Assembly: GCA_021768185.1 (NCBI GenBank)
Contig: JAETNP010000014.1
Coordinates: 34,599 to 98,598 of the forward strand
DNA from: Oscillospiraceae bacterium
Lineage (GTDB): Bacteria; Bacillota; Clostridia; Oscillospirales; Oscillospiraceae
Length of the DNA stretch: 64,000 bases
Reading direction: 5' to 3'
The translations under genes were made by a program, and so were the position numbers. Below are positions 43,794-53,300 of the stretch, one piece after another; positions within the stretch are counted from its first letter, which is position 1, and each line of letters opens with the position of its first letter. The notes under the pieces were generated by a model. It was not told the DNA's origin. It saw only the letters and a list, made by a program, of their open reading frames with translations, and did not search any database.

Positions 43794-44357
43794 ATGGACG
43801 TTATCAAAGTGGAAAAGCGGAATGAAACGGCAAAAGCAAAGCAGCTGCGGCGGAGTGGCCTTGTGCCCTGCTGTGTCTATGGCGGCGGTCTTGGAGAACC
43901 CATTTCCATTCAAATGGATCAGCAAACCGCAAACCAACTGTTTCGCACAAAGCGCGAGGGAAGCAAAGTCGGCCTTGACCTGGATGGCCGCGTGATTCTC
44001 ACGCAAATCAAAGAGAAAAAGAGAGATACGCTGAACAATGAGGTGGAGCATTTCAGCTTCCAGGCTCTGGCAGCAGATCAAAAAGTCAACAGCATCACGC
44101 ATATTTTCCTGAAAAACACGGATGTTGTTCCTGGCGTTTTGGAGCAAATGATTTTTGAAGTCCCCTTTTCCTCACTCCCCGCCGATATGATCGACACGGT
44201 TACGATTGACCTTGAGGGACTTCCCGCGGGAACGATCCTGACCGTAAACGACATCCCGGAGTTTCGGAGTGAGCGAATTGAACTTCAAATCAAAGGCGAT
44301 ACCGTCGTCCTGCGCATCAACGACAAAAAGCGCGCGCCTGTCTCGAACGCCGAATAA
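43794..44357 (+). CDS. rplY: 50S ribosomal protein L25 / general stress protein Ctc
   Basis: 187 residues: the N-terminal L25 5S-rRNA-binding domain (about 1-90, KRNETAKAKQLRRSGLVPCCVYGG) plus the C-terminal TL5/Ctc beta domain (about 95-180, VPFSSLPADMIDTVTIDLEGLPAGTILTVNDI). AAGGAGG precedes the ATG. Controlled by the tandem-terminator leader. In Bacillus the homologue ctc is stress-induced. Confidence 0.93.
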   Translation: MDVIKVEKRNETAKAKQLRRSGLVPCCVYGGGLGEPISIQMDQQTANQLFRTKREGSKVGLDLDGRVILTQIKEKKRDTLNNEVEHFSFQALAADQKVNSITHIFLKNTDVVPGVLEQMIFEVPFSSLPADMIDTVTIDLEGLPAGTILTVNDIPEFRSERIELQIKGDTVVLRINDKKRAPVSNAE

Positions 44358-44365
44358 TTACACAG

Positions 44366-44437
44366 GAACCTGATCTGTCGCTTTAAGAGCCTTTATTGCC
44401 ATACCAGTGCTGTATGGCGTAAAGGCTCTTTTTTTAG
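44366..44437 (+). promoter_or_regulatory. third leader unit with terminator, before the unknown gene
   Basis: GAACC-TGATCTGT followed by a strong hairpin, TAAAGGCTCTT pairing with AAGAGCCTTTA (44385-44430), with an inner GCCATAC/GTATGGC stem and a T-run. It ends just before the ribosome-binding site of the gene at 44451. Confidence 0.65.
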
Positions 44438-44450
44438 AAAGGAGAAACAT

Positions 44451-45260
44451 ATGCAGCTGATTGGTCAACCGATTAAACACGGTACATTTGGAAAGGGCAT
44501 TGTGACAGGATGGGATGAAACCACGATAACCATCTGTTTTTCTGCCGGTGAAAAGAAGTTTATTTACCCGGACGCCTTCTCCAAGTTTTTGCATTTGAAA
44601 AATGCCTCCATGCAAAAAGCAGTTCAAGAACTTCTTAATAAACGCGAGGCGGCGAAAGAAGCTGAGCGCCAAGCGCTTCAAGAATTACGTGAGCGAAATC
44701 AGCTTTTGCAGAATCTTAAAATCTCACCGCAGTCACAGGCTGTATTCAACATCAAGCCTGACCAATACGAGGAGTTGTTCTCCACATGGTCTGTTTCGAC
44801 AGGCGGCTACCTCAGCGGATACTCCAAAGGCGAACCGCGCATCCCGGAACGTCTGAAGCCGAACTCCATGTGCCTGCTTACGGAATGTGCCGCTGAGCAG
44901 CCGGAAAAGGAACGGCGTATCATTGGCGCGTTTATGGTGGAGGAAGACTTTCTGGGCAGCCATTGTCGGGATGGAGTCATCCATGCACATCCCATGTATC
45001 GCCTGCAATTGCGGCCAGAGAACCAGATCCCTTTTTGGCCTTATGTCGTTCAGGAGCCGGAAAAACAGCGGTGGGGCGGCACGGCGTTGAAATACATGAC
45101 GAACAAAACGGGAGAACGGATTCTTTTCGATCTAAAAGAACAGTTGTCTTGTGATGAATCCCAGGAATGTGTGGAGGATTTTTATCAGTATTATTGCAGG
45201 CTGAACCGTCTGCGGCCGCACCATATTGAAGCTGGGGGCGGACAGGAGCAGGAATCGTGA
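44451..45260 (+). CDS. unknown protein with SH3-like N-terminus and coiled coil
   Basis: 269 residues. Residues 1-50 (IGQPIKHGTFGKGIVTGWDETTITICFSAGEKKFIYPDAF) resemble a CarD/Tudor-like small barrel. Residues 53-92 form a charged helix. The remainder has no assigned family but contains conserved-looking aromatic segments (GTALKYMTNKTGERILFD). AAAGGAG precedes the ATG. The C-terminus overlaps the MgtC gene by 4 bases. Function not recognized. Confidence 0.75.
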   Translation: MQLIGQPIKHGTFGKGIVTGWDETTITICFSAGEKKFIYPDAFSKFLHLKNASMQKAVQELLNKREAAKEAERQALQELRERNQLLQNLKISPQSQAVFNIKPDQYEELFSTWSVSTGGYLSGYSKGEPRIPERLKPNSMCLLTECAAEQPEKERRIIGAFMVEEDFLGSHCRDGVIHAHPMYRLQLRPENQIPFWPYVVQEPEKQRWGGTALKYMTNKTGERILFDLKEQLSCDESQECVEDFYQYYCRLNRLRPHHIEAGGGQEQES

Positions 45261-45967
45261 ATATGTTTACAGATATGGGAACCTGGTATTCCGCACTGTA
45301 TGAAGTTAATCTGTTTTCTATCATGATACGGCTCAGCATGGCTCTCCTGATGGGAGGGGTTCTTGGAGCAGAACGAGGATTGAGAAATCGACCAGCCGGA
45401 TTTATGACTTATGTTCTGGTATGTATGGGGTCCGCCATGATCATGCTAACAAACCAGTATATATCTACTGCATATGCGCAGACTGATCTGACCCGCATGG
45501 CGGCGCAGGTCGTCAGCGGAATCGGTTTCTTGGGTGCTGGTACAATTATTGTCACAAGGAATGACGAGGTACGCGGATTGACCACAGCCGCCGGCCTATG
45601 GCTGGCGGCTGGCTTGGGGCTGGCTATCGGAATAGGATTCTATTCCGGCGCGATTGTGGGGTTTCTGTTTTCCATCTTTGCCCTTATTATCTTAAAAAAG
45701 ATAGATGTTTACATCAAGCAGCACGCCAAAAGCATGGAAGTTTATCTGGAATATAATTCCGCCTTTTCCCTGCGAAACTTATCGGAATATGCGCAGGAAC
45801 AGCATTTTGTGCTTTTTGATATGCAGCGGGGAAAGATCAAAACGCTGAATGGAGAGATGGGAACATTGGTCTTTTCCGTTGAGCTTACACAAAACCCCAA
45901 TCATGCCGAGGCATTGAATGGCCTCTATTCGTTGGAGGGCGTTGAATATTTGAAAGAAATCGCATAG
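45257..45967 (+). CDS. MgtC/SapB family membrane protein
   Basis: 236 residues. Four or five N-terminal transmembrane helices with the family motif MGGVLGAERGLRNRPAGFMTYVLVCMGSA and GFLGAGTIIV..EVRGLTTAAGLW, followed by a C-terminal ACT-like domain. Role in magnesium-limited or acid stress in other bacteria. The start is a GTG overlapping the previous stop; ATG at 45263 is also possible. Confidence 0.9.
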   Translation: MNMFTDMGTWYSALYEVNLFSIMIRLSMALLMGGVLGAERGLRNRPAGFMTYVLVCMGSAMIMLTNQYISTAYAQTDLTRMAAQVVSGIGFLGAGTIIVTRNDEVRGLTTAAGLWLAAGLGLAIGIGFYSGAIVGFLFSIFALIILKKIDVYIKQHAKSMEVYLEYNSAFSLRNLSEYAQEQHFVLFDMQRGKIKTLNGEMGTLVFSVELTQNPNHAEALNGLYSLEGVEYLKEIA

Positions 45968-46274
45968 ATGATTTCCCCTCAATGAGAACGGACTCTATCT
46001 GATTGATTTTACAAAGACGGGCAAAAAGAAAAATCGCCGCCGCAGTCTATCCAAAAACGCCGTCCTGTCCTCTCCGAACGTCCCGCACAGGCAGCTGAGA
46101 ATACTCGGAATGCCAATAGAGGCTTTATCCAAACAGCAATTTTTAATCAGACACGAATATACTAAGACGCAGAGCCGATGAACGAGTGAGTGATCACCGT
46201 TTATCGGCTCTGCGTCTTAGATATCATAGGTGGACAAGCCCACCAAATAAAAACAGTGTTTTGGTTTCTGTTAT
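45968..46274. other. intergenic with 18-bp perfect inverted repeat
   Basis: CTAAGACGCAGAGCCGAT (46162-46179) and its exact complement at 46203-46220 enclose 23 bases; terminator-like or element-end. No gene seen. Confidence 0.55.
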
Positions 46275-46847
46275 TTATCTGCCGCGTCCGCCCCGGAAAC
46301 CGTTTCCACGTCCGCCCCCGGCGCCGCGTCCATAGCCGCAGCCCCGACCGGAGCCATAGTTATCGCAGACCCCATCGCCATCGGTGTCCACGAAATTTCT
46401 GCCGCGTCCATTTCCTCTGCCCTGGCCGGACGCATAGTTGTCACAGACCCCATCGCCATCGGCATCTACAAAATTTCTGCCGCGTCCATTCCCTCTGCCC
46501 TGGCCGGACGCATAGTTGTCACAGACCCCATCGCCATCGGCGTCTACAAAATTTCTGCCGCACCAGTGCGAGGTTTCGCAGTTGTCGCAGATGCCGTCGC
46601 CGTCCGCATCCACGAAAGCCGCCCCTTCCCCGGTCAAACAGGCCCTATGCTCTGCGCCGCAGAGATCGCATATTCCATCCCCGTCTGCATCCACATAGGC
46701 GCACCTGCTGCCAGCGTTATCGCAGATACCATCACCGTCTTTGTCTACGAAATAACGTCCATTCCCAGGGCCTGCCGCGAATGCGCTGACACTCCCTAAT
46801 GACAGGATCATAGCCACCGTCACAACGCCCAAAAGTGCTTTTCTCAT
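46275..46847 (-). CDS. secreted DxDxDG-repeat protein (calcium-binding-like, Gly-rich)
   Basis: 190 residues. The signal peptide (MRKALLGVVTVAMILSLGSVSAFA) is followed by six repeats of the form (F/Y)VD-x-DGDG(I/V)CDN, similar to EF-hand loops of dockerin or thrombospondin type 3 repeats. The last three are almost identical at DNA level (about 81-bp period, 46395-46560). The C-terminus is Gly/Arg-rich (GRGRN, GGGRGN). Cysteines in every repeat suggest cross-links or metal sites. The start at 46847 has GGAGG upstream. Function unknown; extracellular calcium binding is inferred. Confidence 0.8.
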   Translation of the reverse strand: MRKALLGVVTVAMILSLGSVSAFAAGPGNGRYFVDKDGDGICDNAGSRCAYVDADGDGICDLCGAEHRACLTGEGAAFVDADGDGICDNCETSHWCGRNFVDADGDGVCDNYASGQGRGNGRGRNFVDADGDGVCDNYASGQGRGNGRGRNFVDTDGDGVCDNYGSGRGCGYGRGAGGGRGNGFRGGRGR

Positions 46848-46949
46848 AATATTCCTCCGTTCTGCGTGATAGCCATTTTCGGCTTTACCTATACTATGCA
46901 TAACAACCTATTTAATCATTGTATCTTTGGAGACTCCATTTGTCAACAG

Positions 46950-47468
46950 CTATTCGCAGGTTTCGTTCTTAACCTCAAAATGCTGCCAGAACGAAAGGAA
47001 TTCGCTTTTACTCACTGTCCCACCATAAGATAAGATCTGATATTGAACGTCCTGCCATGTATAAAAAATATTAGTTTCCTGATAGCCGTTTCGGATATAA
47101 AAATTCTTTCGGCGTGTTCGTTGCTCATGATTGGCTGCCCTGCTGTTTTCCATTTCTATATCCGCTATAATTCGATTTTGAGATTTCATTTCGTGAATAC
47201 TCTGTAAGATTGTTGATCCATAGCCTTTGTCCCGATAGGATTGTGCAACCGCCAGATATGCAATATGTGTAATACCATGAAAACTGAGCAAGCAAAAGAA
47301 TCCACAAAACAGCTCATTGTCATACACGGCACAAAAAGTAGTTTCGTTTTTGTTTTTAAGCAAATCAAATATCGGCATCCGTTCTTTATACGGAAAAGCA
47401 CTTTCATACAGTCGCTTTATTTTTTCAAAGTCCTTTGCGTTTGATGAAACATTCTGTAATTCTATCAT
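46950..47468 (-). CDS. GNAT acetyltransferase, AT-rich
   Basis: 172 residues. Acetyltransferase core HIAYLAVAQSYRDKGYGSTIL (CoA loop with QSYRDKGYG) and C-terminal RKNFYIRNGYQET. The DNA is much more AT-rich than neighbours, as are the next two genes. It starts 12 bases downstream of the MATE gene, hence co-transcribed. Confidence 0.87.
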   Translation of the reverse strand: MIELQNVSSNAKDFEKIKRLYESAFPYKERMPIFDLLKNKNETTFCAVYDNELFCGFFCLLSFHGITHIAYLAVAQSYRDKGYGSTILQSIHEMKSQNRIIADIEMENSRAANHEQRTRRKNFYIRNGYQETNIFYTWQDVQYQILSYGGTVSKSEFLSFWQHFEVKNETCE

Positions 47469-47480
47469 AAAATCCTCCGC

Positions 47481-48812
47481 TTAAACATATTGGTACTTTT
47501 TTCGGTTATGTGTCATAAATATAGCAGAAATAAAAACAGAAAGTATTTCTGCTACTGTAATTGCCAGCCATATCCCGTCAATGCCCCAAATTTGAGGTAA
47601 AATAATAATGCTGCCGCTTCCAAACACCAATGTACGCAAAAAAGAAATCGTTGCAGAAGCAAAACCATTGCTTAATGCGGTAAAAAATGCAGAAGCAAAG
47701 ATATTAAATCCGCATATCAGAAACGAGATGGAATACAGCTTTAACCCGTGCCGGGTTAGTTCAAAAAGCTGCATATCATATCCAACAAACAGACGTATCA
47801 GCGAGCTTGATGCAACAATTGCAAAAATCGTCATTACCACACCAGTAATGAAATGAAACACCATGCTTTTACGGAACACGTTTTTAAGTTCCATTCCGTT
47901 TCCTGCACCGTAATTGTAGCTGATGATCGGGGCGCTGCCGGAAGCATATCCAAGAAAGACTGCGGCAAATATAAATGCGATATATGCAATGACGCCATAG
48001 GCTGCCACACCGTCTTCGCCAGCAAGTCGCATAAGTTGATAATTATACAGCATGGTGACGACAGAAGCGGCAATGTTACTCAACAATTCGGAAGAACCGT
48101 TTGTACAGGTTTTCAATAGCACCCGCCCATAAAAAGCCGTTTTTGATAACCGTAAAAGGCTGTCATTCTCTTTGGCGAAATACAAAACGGGCCATGCGCC
48201 TCCGATCACTTGACCGATTGCCGTGGCGATTGCCGCACCCGCCAGCCCCCATCGAAAGACAATTACAAAGAGCGCGTCAAAAATGATGTTGGCAATTCCG
48301 GAAAACACGGTGATCCCTAATCCCAGCTTTGATTTTTCCGCCACAACAAAAAATAGTTGAAAGACATATTGCAGCATAAAAAAGGGAAGACTTCCAAGCA
48401 ATATTCGTCCATACACAACACATTCCTCTATCATTGCCCCTTTTGCACCAAGAATGACTGCAATTTGTCGAATAAAAAACTGACCGATAACGGAGAAAAT
48501 GAAACCGCATAGAAATGTTGCAATGACAAGCATTGAAAAGTATTGGTTTGCTAAATCATGCTTCTTTTCTCCCAGTGTTTTCCCGATGATCGCCGAACCG
48601 CCGCTTCCAATCATAAATCCTAAAGCTCCAAGAATCATAAGCAGTGGAAAGATTAAATTGAGTGCGGCAAAAGAAGTTTTTCCTACAAAATTAGAAACAA
48701 ACAATCCGTCTACAATGCTATATACAGATGTGAAAATCATTGTGACAATTGCAGGAAATACAAAATGCAACAGTTTCCTATAAGTGAAATGTTCTGATAA
48801 TTGAATCCTCAT
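47481..48812 (-). CDS. MATE family efflux transporter, AT-rich
   Basis: 443 residues, 12 transmembrane helices; N-terminus FVFPAIVTMIFTSVYSIVDGLFVSNFVGKTSFAALNLIFPL. Same family as the transporter at 41242 but clearly diverged and of different base composition, implying separate acquisition. Overlaps the MarR gene by 4 bases. Confidence 0.92.
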   Translation of the reverse strand: MRIQLSEHFTYRKLLHFVFPAIVTMIFTSVYSIVDGLFVSNFVGKTSFAALNLIFPLLMILGALGFMIGSGGSAIIGKTLGEKKHDLANQYFSMLVIATFLCGFIFSVIGQFFIRQIAVILGAKGAMIEECVVYGRILLGSLPFFMLQYVFQLFFVVAEKSKLGLGITVFSGIANIIFDALFVIVFRWGLAGAAIATAIGQVIGGAWPVLYFAKENDSLLRLSKTAFYGRVLLKTCTNGSSELLSNIAASVVTMLYNYQLMRLAGEDGVAAYGVIAYIAFIFAAVFLGYASGSAPIISYNYGAGNGMELKNVFRKSMVFHFITGVVMTIFAIVASSSLIRLFVGYDMQLFELTRHGLKLYSISFLICGFNIFASAFFTALSNGFASATISFLRTLVFGSGSIIILPQIWGIDGIWLAITVAEILSVFISAIFMTHNRKKYQYV

Positions 48813-49267
48813 AAACGCTGCCTTTCTATTCTAAAATCCAGTCTGTCAAAAGCCGCATCCAGTTTTTGACAAAAATTCTCCAATTCGTCGGACAAAATCT
48901 CTGCATTTTCTATCTGACCATATGCTTCTTCTTCCGCTTGATAGAAAGAATCTAATACCTGTCTGGCATATTTTTTCCCAGCTTCCGTTAGATAGATGTG
49001 CATTTCTCTACGCTGTCCCGAGATCGTTTCCATTCTTACATAGCCTTCGCTTTCAAGCTCCTTTACAATGGTGTTCAGTGTAGTTTTGGGGATCAGCCAT
49101 TCTTCATAGATTTGTTTTTGAGAATGAGGCTTCCCGTCATCAAGAGCATATAGTACCCACACTGTATTACCCTTTACACCTGCTTTCCGCTGCACTCTCT
49201 CGTAAAGTTCATCAATTTTATTGATAGAAATCATAATGCGGCGAATTGCTTCACGCTCATTGGTCAT
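48809..49267 (-). CDS. MarR family regulator
   Basis: 152 residues. Winged helix with KPHSQKQIYEEWLIPKTTLNTIVKELESEGYVRMETISGQRREMHIYLTEAGKKYA. The start at 49267 (MTNEREAIRR) has AAGGAGGC close upstream; the longer frame reads through the AT-rich operator region. The first gene of a MarR-MATE-GNAT operon, so it probably represses its own operon. Upstream, TTCTGTTTCG and TTCCGTTTCG form a direct repeat about 24 bp apart near 49287-49318, a candidate operator. Confidence 0.9.
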   Translation of the reverse strand: MTNEREAIRRIMISINKIDELYERVQRKAGVKGNTVWVLYALDDGKPHSQKQIYEEWLIPKTTLNTIVKELESEGYVRMETISGQRREMHIYLTEAGKKYARQVLDSFYQAEEEAYGQIENAEILSDELENFCQKLDAAFDRLDFRIERQRL

Positions 49268-49370
49268 AATATGCCTCCTTAAAATTCTGTTTCGTATTAT
49301 AATTATAATTCCGTTTCGGATTTTTGTCAAGAGGGATATACGTGAATACAGAATGCCGGCTATTTCTCTG

Positions 49371-49463
49371 ATACTATTCTTCAATGAGAACCATAAAATC
49401 GTTACCCGTGGGCCGCCTGCGGCAGCTTAGGGCTGGGGCGGCCATGGCCGCCTAACGCCAGGC
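49371..49463 (+). repeat. 93-bp repeat, left arm of inverted pair
   Basis: Matches the reverse complement of 54748-54840 at all but a few positions. It contains the perfect 16-base palindrome GGCGGCCATGGCCGCC. The two arms enclose the Crp/Fnr and tandem-hydrolase genes. The rest of 49268-49637 has no gene. Confidence 0.8.
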
Positions 49464-49667
49464 GGACAGCCGCACAGGCGGCAGAAAGGATTTGCCGCCT
49501 GTCTTGCTACGAATTTCTCCAAATTTCACTTTTCTCTGGGCGGAAAACAGTCAGTTGTCCTTTTTTTCATTAGGGCTTTCTGTTATACTACTATTAAAAG
49601 CGCCGAAAATCACACAGTTAGGACACCATTCTTTTGGATGGTTGACAAATTGATCGGGGGGAATGTC

Positions 49668-50366
49668 TTGCAACTGCATTCGTATGCCAACGGCAGCAAA
49701 CAGTGGGAAGAATTCCTGAAGGCAGTTCCTGAAGAACTGATGGCCCGCGCGTCTATCTGCCGGTATAAGGCAGGCAGCATGATCTGCCTGGGGGAGGCTC
49801 CGGTGAAGTATGTCCACTTGGTTTTGACCGGGACGGTTTCCGCGCAGAATGTCACCGTCACCGGAAAGGTATCCAATTGGCTGCACATGCCGTCTCCTAC
49901 CTTTATCGGCGACCTGGAGGTGCTGGCGGAGCGCCGCTGCTACGCCACCGATGTCGCCACCGCCGATGGCTGTGTTCTGGCCCGTTGGCCTGTGGAGCAG
50001 TTTACGGAGGCCATGATGGAATATCCAAAGTTATTGCTCCTTTTTTCCCGCGTACTGGCGAAAAAGAACTATGGATTGTCGGTTAGTCGGGGACATACCG
50101 CATTTCGACCCAATCTGGAAAAAACCGTGATTTATCTTTTACAATACTGTGAAATGGCCCCGCACGCATCCGGCTCTCAGTATGTGGTGCAAAAGACCCG
50201 CACGGAGATCTCCAGCGAAGCCTTTTTCAGCCTCAAGACGCTGGAACGCTGCCTGTATCGCTTACGGGACGCGGGGATGCTGTCTATTGCAAAGGGGAAG
50301 GTGTGTATTTCGGAGGAACAGCTGCATTTACTGGAAAAGTTCCGGGATGATCCCGATTCTATATAA
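49668..50366 (+). CDS. Crp/Fnr family regulator
   Basis: About 232 residues. Cyclic-nucleotide-binding-like beta barrel (about 25-140: YKAGSMICLGEAPVKYVHLVLTGTVSAQNV, FIGDLEVLAERRCYATDVATADG) and a C-terminal helix-turn-helix (about 180-220: EISSEAFFSLKTLERCLYRLRDAGML). A TTG at 49668 with GGGGGG 6 bases upstream is preferred to the ATG at 49638, which lacks such a site. The residues that hold cAMP in Crp are not evident. It ends 24 bases before the hydrolase gene and probably regulates it. Confidence 0.85.
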   Translation: MQLHSYANGSKQWEEFLKAVPEELMARASICRYKAGSMICLGEAPVKYVHLVLTGTVSAQNVTVTGKVSNWLHMPSPTFIGDLEVLAERRCYATDVATADGCVLARWPVEQFTEAMMEYPKLLLLFSRVLAKKNYGLSVSRGHTAFRPNLEKTVIYLLQYCEMAPHASGSQYVVQKTRTEISSEAFFSLKTLERCLYRLRDAGMLSIAKGKVCISEEQLHLLEKFRDDPDSI

Positions 50367-50390
50367 AAAATGAAGATCAGGAGGAAAAAC

Positions 50391-53300
50391 ATGAAAAAGT
50401 TTCTCAGCGTACTTCTTTCCCTGACAATGCTCCTGGCATTGTCCCTTCCTGCGGCGGCCAGCGATCCGGCAGCGGTCGATTTTGTGGTCGAGCAGGGATA
50501 CATGCTGGGTACCGGCAGCGGCTTTGACGCGGACGGTGACGTGACCAGGGCTATGGCCTGCCAGGTGCTTTACAACATGGCGGGAAGGCCTGAAGCCGCC
50601 GGGACCGGCAGCTTCACAGATACCGCCGGACAGTGGTACGCGCCGGCTGCGGCCTGGGCTAAAGAAGCAGGTCTTGTTTCCGGAAACGCCTTTGACGGCT
50701 CCGCCGTTCTTTCCGGCGCGGAGCTTACGGCCATGCTGTCCGCCTATGCGGTCAAAAACGGCAGGGTCCTCCCCGCAGGGGCGGCCATGTACAGCGAAAA
50801 CGTGACCCGGGGCGCTTTGGCACAGCTGTTGTATGATCAGGCTCCTTGGACCGGCGGGTTTACCGAAACCAAAGTATCCTTCAACGCTAACGGCCGCAAG
50901 GTGACCGCAGTGGTGACGATGCCCACGGGCGACGGTAAATTCCCCGCCGTTGTCATGAACCACGGACATGGAGGCAGCAAGGATGAGGGTGTCGGATTTG
51001 CCGGTATCGCCCGCGCTCTGGCGGACAAGGGGATCGCCAGCATCCGGATGGACTTCCCCGGCTGCGGTGAGAGCACCGAACCCTTCACGGCCAACTGCCT
51101 GAGCAACATGGTCGAGGATTCCAACGCCTGCCGCGACTATCTGGTGTCCAATTACAGCGTGGACGACGGACGCTTGGGCGTCTTGGGCTATTCCATGGGT
51201 GGGCGCATAACTTCCACTATTATCAGCCAGGGAAATCACGGATATCAGGCTGTGGTACTGCTGGCCGGCGCGGTCGGTGATGGCAAAGCAATGGCCGAAG
51301 GCGCCGCCGGCGGCTCGGATCAATTCCCGGCAGCCTACGCCGAAGCAAAGGAAAAAGGTTATTATAGAGTCACCACCAGGTACGGTCAGGTGCTGGATCT
51401 CTCTCCTGAATGGTTTGACGATCTGCGCAATATCGATCCCTTGGAGAATGTGTCTGCTTTTACCGGTCCGGTGCTGATCATGTACGGCGATCAGGATACC
51501 GTGGTACCTGCGAAGGTCAATAAGCTCTCTCTGGAGGCGTATCCTAACGCTGAAGAGGTCGTGGTACCCGGTGCAGATCACGGCTACGCATTCTATCAGG
51601 CAAACCCGAAGGTCACTGATGTTGTGGAGGACGGCATCGCGGGATTTTTTGCGGAAAATCTGGTCTCCGCCGGAAGCTCCGAAAAGGCTGGATATTCCGA
51701 AAAGACCGTCACCTTCTCCGTTCCTGAGCAGGACGGCATTCCCGCCCATGAGGTGGTGGGTACGCTGACCCTGCCCACCGGCGCGAGCGGCCCGGTCCCG
51801 GGCGTGGTGATGCTCCACGGCACCGGCTCCAACCGGCACGAGGCGGGGAATGGCTACGATGTGGCCGCTCCCCTGCTGGCCAAGGCCGGGCTGGCTTCCC
51901 TGCGCATTGACTTTATGGGTGCCGGGGATTCTCCCGCCAGCGACGCGGATTACTCTCCCTCCTCCGCTAACATTGACGCAAAGGCGGCTGCGGACCAACT
52001 GGCCGCGCTGGAGGCGGTGGACGGCGGCGCCATCGGCATCATGGGCTGGAGCCAGGGCGGTATGAACGCCATGCTGGCTGCCGCCGCCTACCCCAATACC
52101 TTCAAAGCTGTAGTCACATGGGCCGGTGGTATTGGCAGCGGTAAAAATGAGGCAAACTTTGAACAGCTTTTTGAGACTGCCAAAAAAGATGGTTATACTG
52201 TAACAGAATACGATTGGAGAGACCCCATGCGTGTGGGGCTGCGCTGGTATGAAGACATGGCAGCCACCGATGTACTAGAGAAGGTCGCCGGGTATCCTGG
52301 CCCAATCCTGGCAATCCAGGGTATGAAGGATACTTCTGTGGTTCCGGAAACTGCAACGAAAATCGTAAATGCTTCTCCTAACGCTTTCTCCAAGACCCAT
52401 ATGATCGAAGACTGTGATCACACCTTTAATGCTTTTTCTGGCAGCTACAGCGCCATTGAGGAAGCTGCTACAGCTACCGCAGAATACTTGCTTAAATTTA
52501 CTCAAGGATATTCCGAAAAGACCGTCACCTTCTCCGTTCCTGAGCAGGACGGCATTCCCGCCCATGAGGTGGTGGGTACGCTGACCCTGCCCACCGGCGC
52601 GAGCGGCCCGGTCCCAGGCGTGGTGATGCTCCACGGCACCGGTTCCAACCGGCACGAGGCGGGGAATGGCTACGATGTGGCCGCTCCCCTGCTGGCCAAG
52701 GCCGGGCTGGCTTCCCTGCGCATTGACTTTATGGGCGCCGGGGATTCCAAGGCAAGAGATGTGGATTATTGCCCATCTTCCGCCAACTTCGACGCAAAGG
52801 CGGCTGCGGACTATCTGGCCGCGCTGGAGGCGGTGGACGGCGGCGCCATCGGCATCATGGGCTGGAGCCAGGGCGGTTTGAACACCATGCTGGCCGCCGC
52901 CGCCTATCCCGACACCTTCAAGGCCGCAGTCACTTGGGCCGGGGCCACCGACATGAAGAACAGCGGCTTTGCTCAGAGTCACGAGACCGCCAAAAAGGAC
53001 GGATACACCGTGACGGAATACGATTGGAGAGAGCCCATGCGGGTAGGGGTGCGCTGGTACGACGAAATGGCGGCTACCGACGTGCTGAAGAAGGTCTCCG
53101 AGTACCCCGGTCCCATCCTGGCAATTCAGGGCGCGGATGACGTTATCGTAGCCCCGGAGACCGCCGGAAAGATCGTGGAGGCATCCACCAACAGCGCCTC
53201 CAAGACCCATATGATTGAAGGCTGCGACCATACCTTTAACGTCTTCTCCGGCAGCTTCAGCGCCATCGAGGAGGCGGCTGCGGCTACCGCCGAGTATCTG

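Noticed and set aside
46395..46560. Regular tandem repeats resembling a CRISPR array
   Set aside because: Repeats are in-frame coding units of about 81 bp without unique spacers; no cas genes.
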